Shown: positions 6,212 through 6,966 of the stretch, one piece after another
Numbering within the stretch: position 1 is the first letter of the stretch
Layout: every line of letters starts with the position of its first letter
DNA from: an uncultured Porphyromonadaceae bacterium
Lineage (GTDB): Bacteria > Bacteroidota > Bacteroidia > Bacteroidales > Paludibacteraceae
Assembly: GCA_937898265.1 (NCBI GenBank)
Contig: CALEJM010000318.1
Span: forward strand, 1-6,966
Reading direction: 5' to 3'
DNA: 6,966 nt
The notes under the pieces: generated by a model
What the model saw: the letters and a program-made list of their open reading frames with translations, nothing else
Told to the model about the DNA's origin: nothing
Databases searched by the model: none
Made by a program: the position numbers and the translations under genes

Positions 6212-6744
6212 CCGAAGATTTTCAACCACTCGTTAAATTTCTCAACGGAGCCACCATGACGAATCAGTTTGGCTCGCACTTTCTCAACGCTATCTTCATC
6301 ATGGATACGCGCCTTGGAATAGAACTTGTCGGCAAAGCAGATAATCTGCTCCTCCAAACTGACAGGCTGAAAGTCCTGATGAGGCAATGGGAGTTCGCGT
6401 CTAACGATATCGTCTAAAGTCAAGCCAGTGCCTGTATGTCTTTCGCAAACCAAGGCATGACGAGGAAGTCCCTCTTTGCGAAGCAGTTCACCACCAAGAA
6501 TGCCATGCTGGATATAAGGATGCGTGCCTTCGCAGAATACTCCGGGAGCATGACAATAGATTACGCCAATATCGTGCAACATGGCAGCTTCGGAGATAAA
6601 CTCCAAATCAAGATTCAACTCCGGATGCTTTTGAGCATGCTGCAAAGCTCGGTCGCGAACGCAGGTGCTATGATGCACAAGCACTTTATACAACTGAGAG
6701 CCTGGCGTATAATATTTGTCGATAATGTCTATTGGGTTTATCAT
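6208..6744 (-). CDS. HD/HDIG-domain phosphohydrolase
   Basis: This is a 178-residue cytoplasmic protein of the HD superfamily, metal-dependent phosphohydrolases acting on nucleotides or other phosphate esters. The metal-binding pattern is visible as H25 (in VLVHHS), H57-D58 (in AMLHDIGV), H80 and H103 (in the helices that follow) and D139 (in FADKFYSK), with the HDIG signature exact at 57-60. No membrane segment or second domain is present, so it is a stand-alone hydrolase; its substrate cannot be read from sequence. I chose the ATG at 6744, which starts MINPIDIIDKYY, like other short Bacteroidota HD proteins as I recall them. A TTG at 6765 would add seven residues and overlap the upstream gene. 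It begins 7 nt after the upstream stop and its stop overlaps the lpxK start, so all three are probably one transcript. Confidence 0.88.
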   Translation of the reverse strand: MINPIDIIDKYYTPGSQLYKVLVHHSTCVRDRALQHAQKHPELNLDLEFISEAAMLHDIGVIYCHAPGVFCEGTHPYIQHGILGGELLRKEGLPRHALVCERHTGTGLTLDDIVRRELPLPHQDFQPVSLEEQIICFADKFYSKARIHDEDSVEKVRAKLIRHGGSVEKFNEWLKIFG

Positions 6745-6751
6745 AAGCAAT

Positions 6752-6966
6752 TTATCGTAATACAATCTTGCGGATTATTGTGTTCTGATTATTTGTAAGT
6801 CTGACGATTACCGTTGAAGGTCTGATTAACAACGATGGTAATGAGACTGTTTCTTCGTCCGACGATATGTTTTGTGTCAAAAGCTGCTGACCATGAACAT
6901 TGAATACTTCAATCCGATAGTTGCGAGCGCCGCCCACCCAAAGTACGTTATCTTGTTGGAACATAA
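6752..6966 (-). CDS. 3' end of a type IX secretion cargo gene (Por-type sorting domain)
   Basis: Only the last ~71 codons are in the window; the frame stays open to the right edge, so the Met codon at 6964 is not evidence of a start. The visible part resembles the type A C-terminal domain of type IX secretion cargos: YRIEVFNVHGQQLL (strand, polar turn with G-Q-Q, strand), a VSLPSL segment, then VIVRLTNNQNTIIRKIVLR ending in a basic-hydrophobic strand. In Bacteroidota this domain directs passage across the outer membrane and is then removed, often with attachment to anionic LPS. What the cargo does cannot be told. The stop lies only 7 nt before the HD-protein gene, suggesting co-transcription. 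Confidence 0.7.
   Translation of the reverse strand, partial: MFQQDNVLWVGGARNYRIEVFNVHGQQLLTQNISSDEETVSLPSLLIRPSTVIVRLTNNQNTIIRKIVLR

Overview
The window looks like a chromosomal housekeeping segment of a Bacteroidota member, most likely Bacteroidales. Four things point that way. A textbook Bacteroidota -7 box (TAnnTTTG) lies before the amidase gene. None of the starts has a clear purine-rich Shine-Dalgarno; they have A-rich leaders instead. The protein repertoire fits (SPOR-tailed amidase next to an MCE protein, LpxK, a DnaA of Bacteroides-like layout). At the right edge is a C-terminal type IX secretion (Por) sorting domain. I see no mobile element, CRISPR array, tRNA or rRNA.

Layout, left to right. 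(1) The C-terminal two thirds of prfC (peptide chain release factor 3), plus strand, cut by the left edge and closed by a strong intrinsic terminator. (2) A two-gene plus-strand envelope operon: a secreted N-acetylmuramoyl-L-alanine amidase with a SPOR-like tail, then an MCE/MlaD-type lipid-transport protein 21 nt later. (3) A 402-bp AT-rich non-coding region with several dyad symmetries and two candidate promoters. (4) dnaA, plus strand, ending in an intrinsic terminator. (5) A convergent minus-strand block, read from the right edge leftwards: the 3' end of a gene for a type-IX-secreted protein, a small HD-domain phosphohydrolase 7 nt downstream, then lpxK, which overlaps the HD gene by an ATGA.

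The genes serve translation termination (RF3), cell-wall hydrolysis and outer-membrane lipid traffic (amidase, MCE protein), initiation of replication (DnaA) and lipid A synthesis (LpxK). The functions are ordinary. I do not see a clear new system. The parts most worth a second look are the structured dnaA leader, the departures of this DnaA from conserved AAA+ and DNA-binding motifs, and the tight coupling of a type-IX cargo gene, an HD hydrolase and lpxK.
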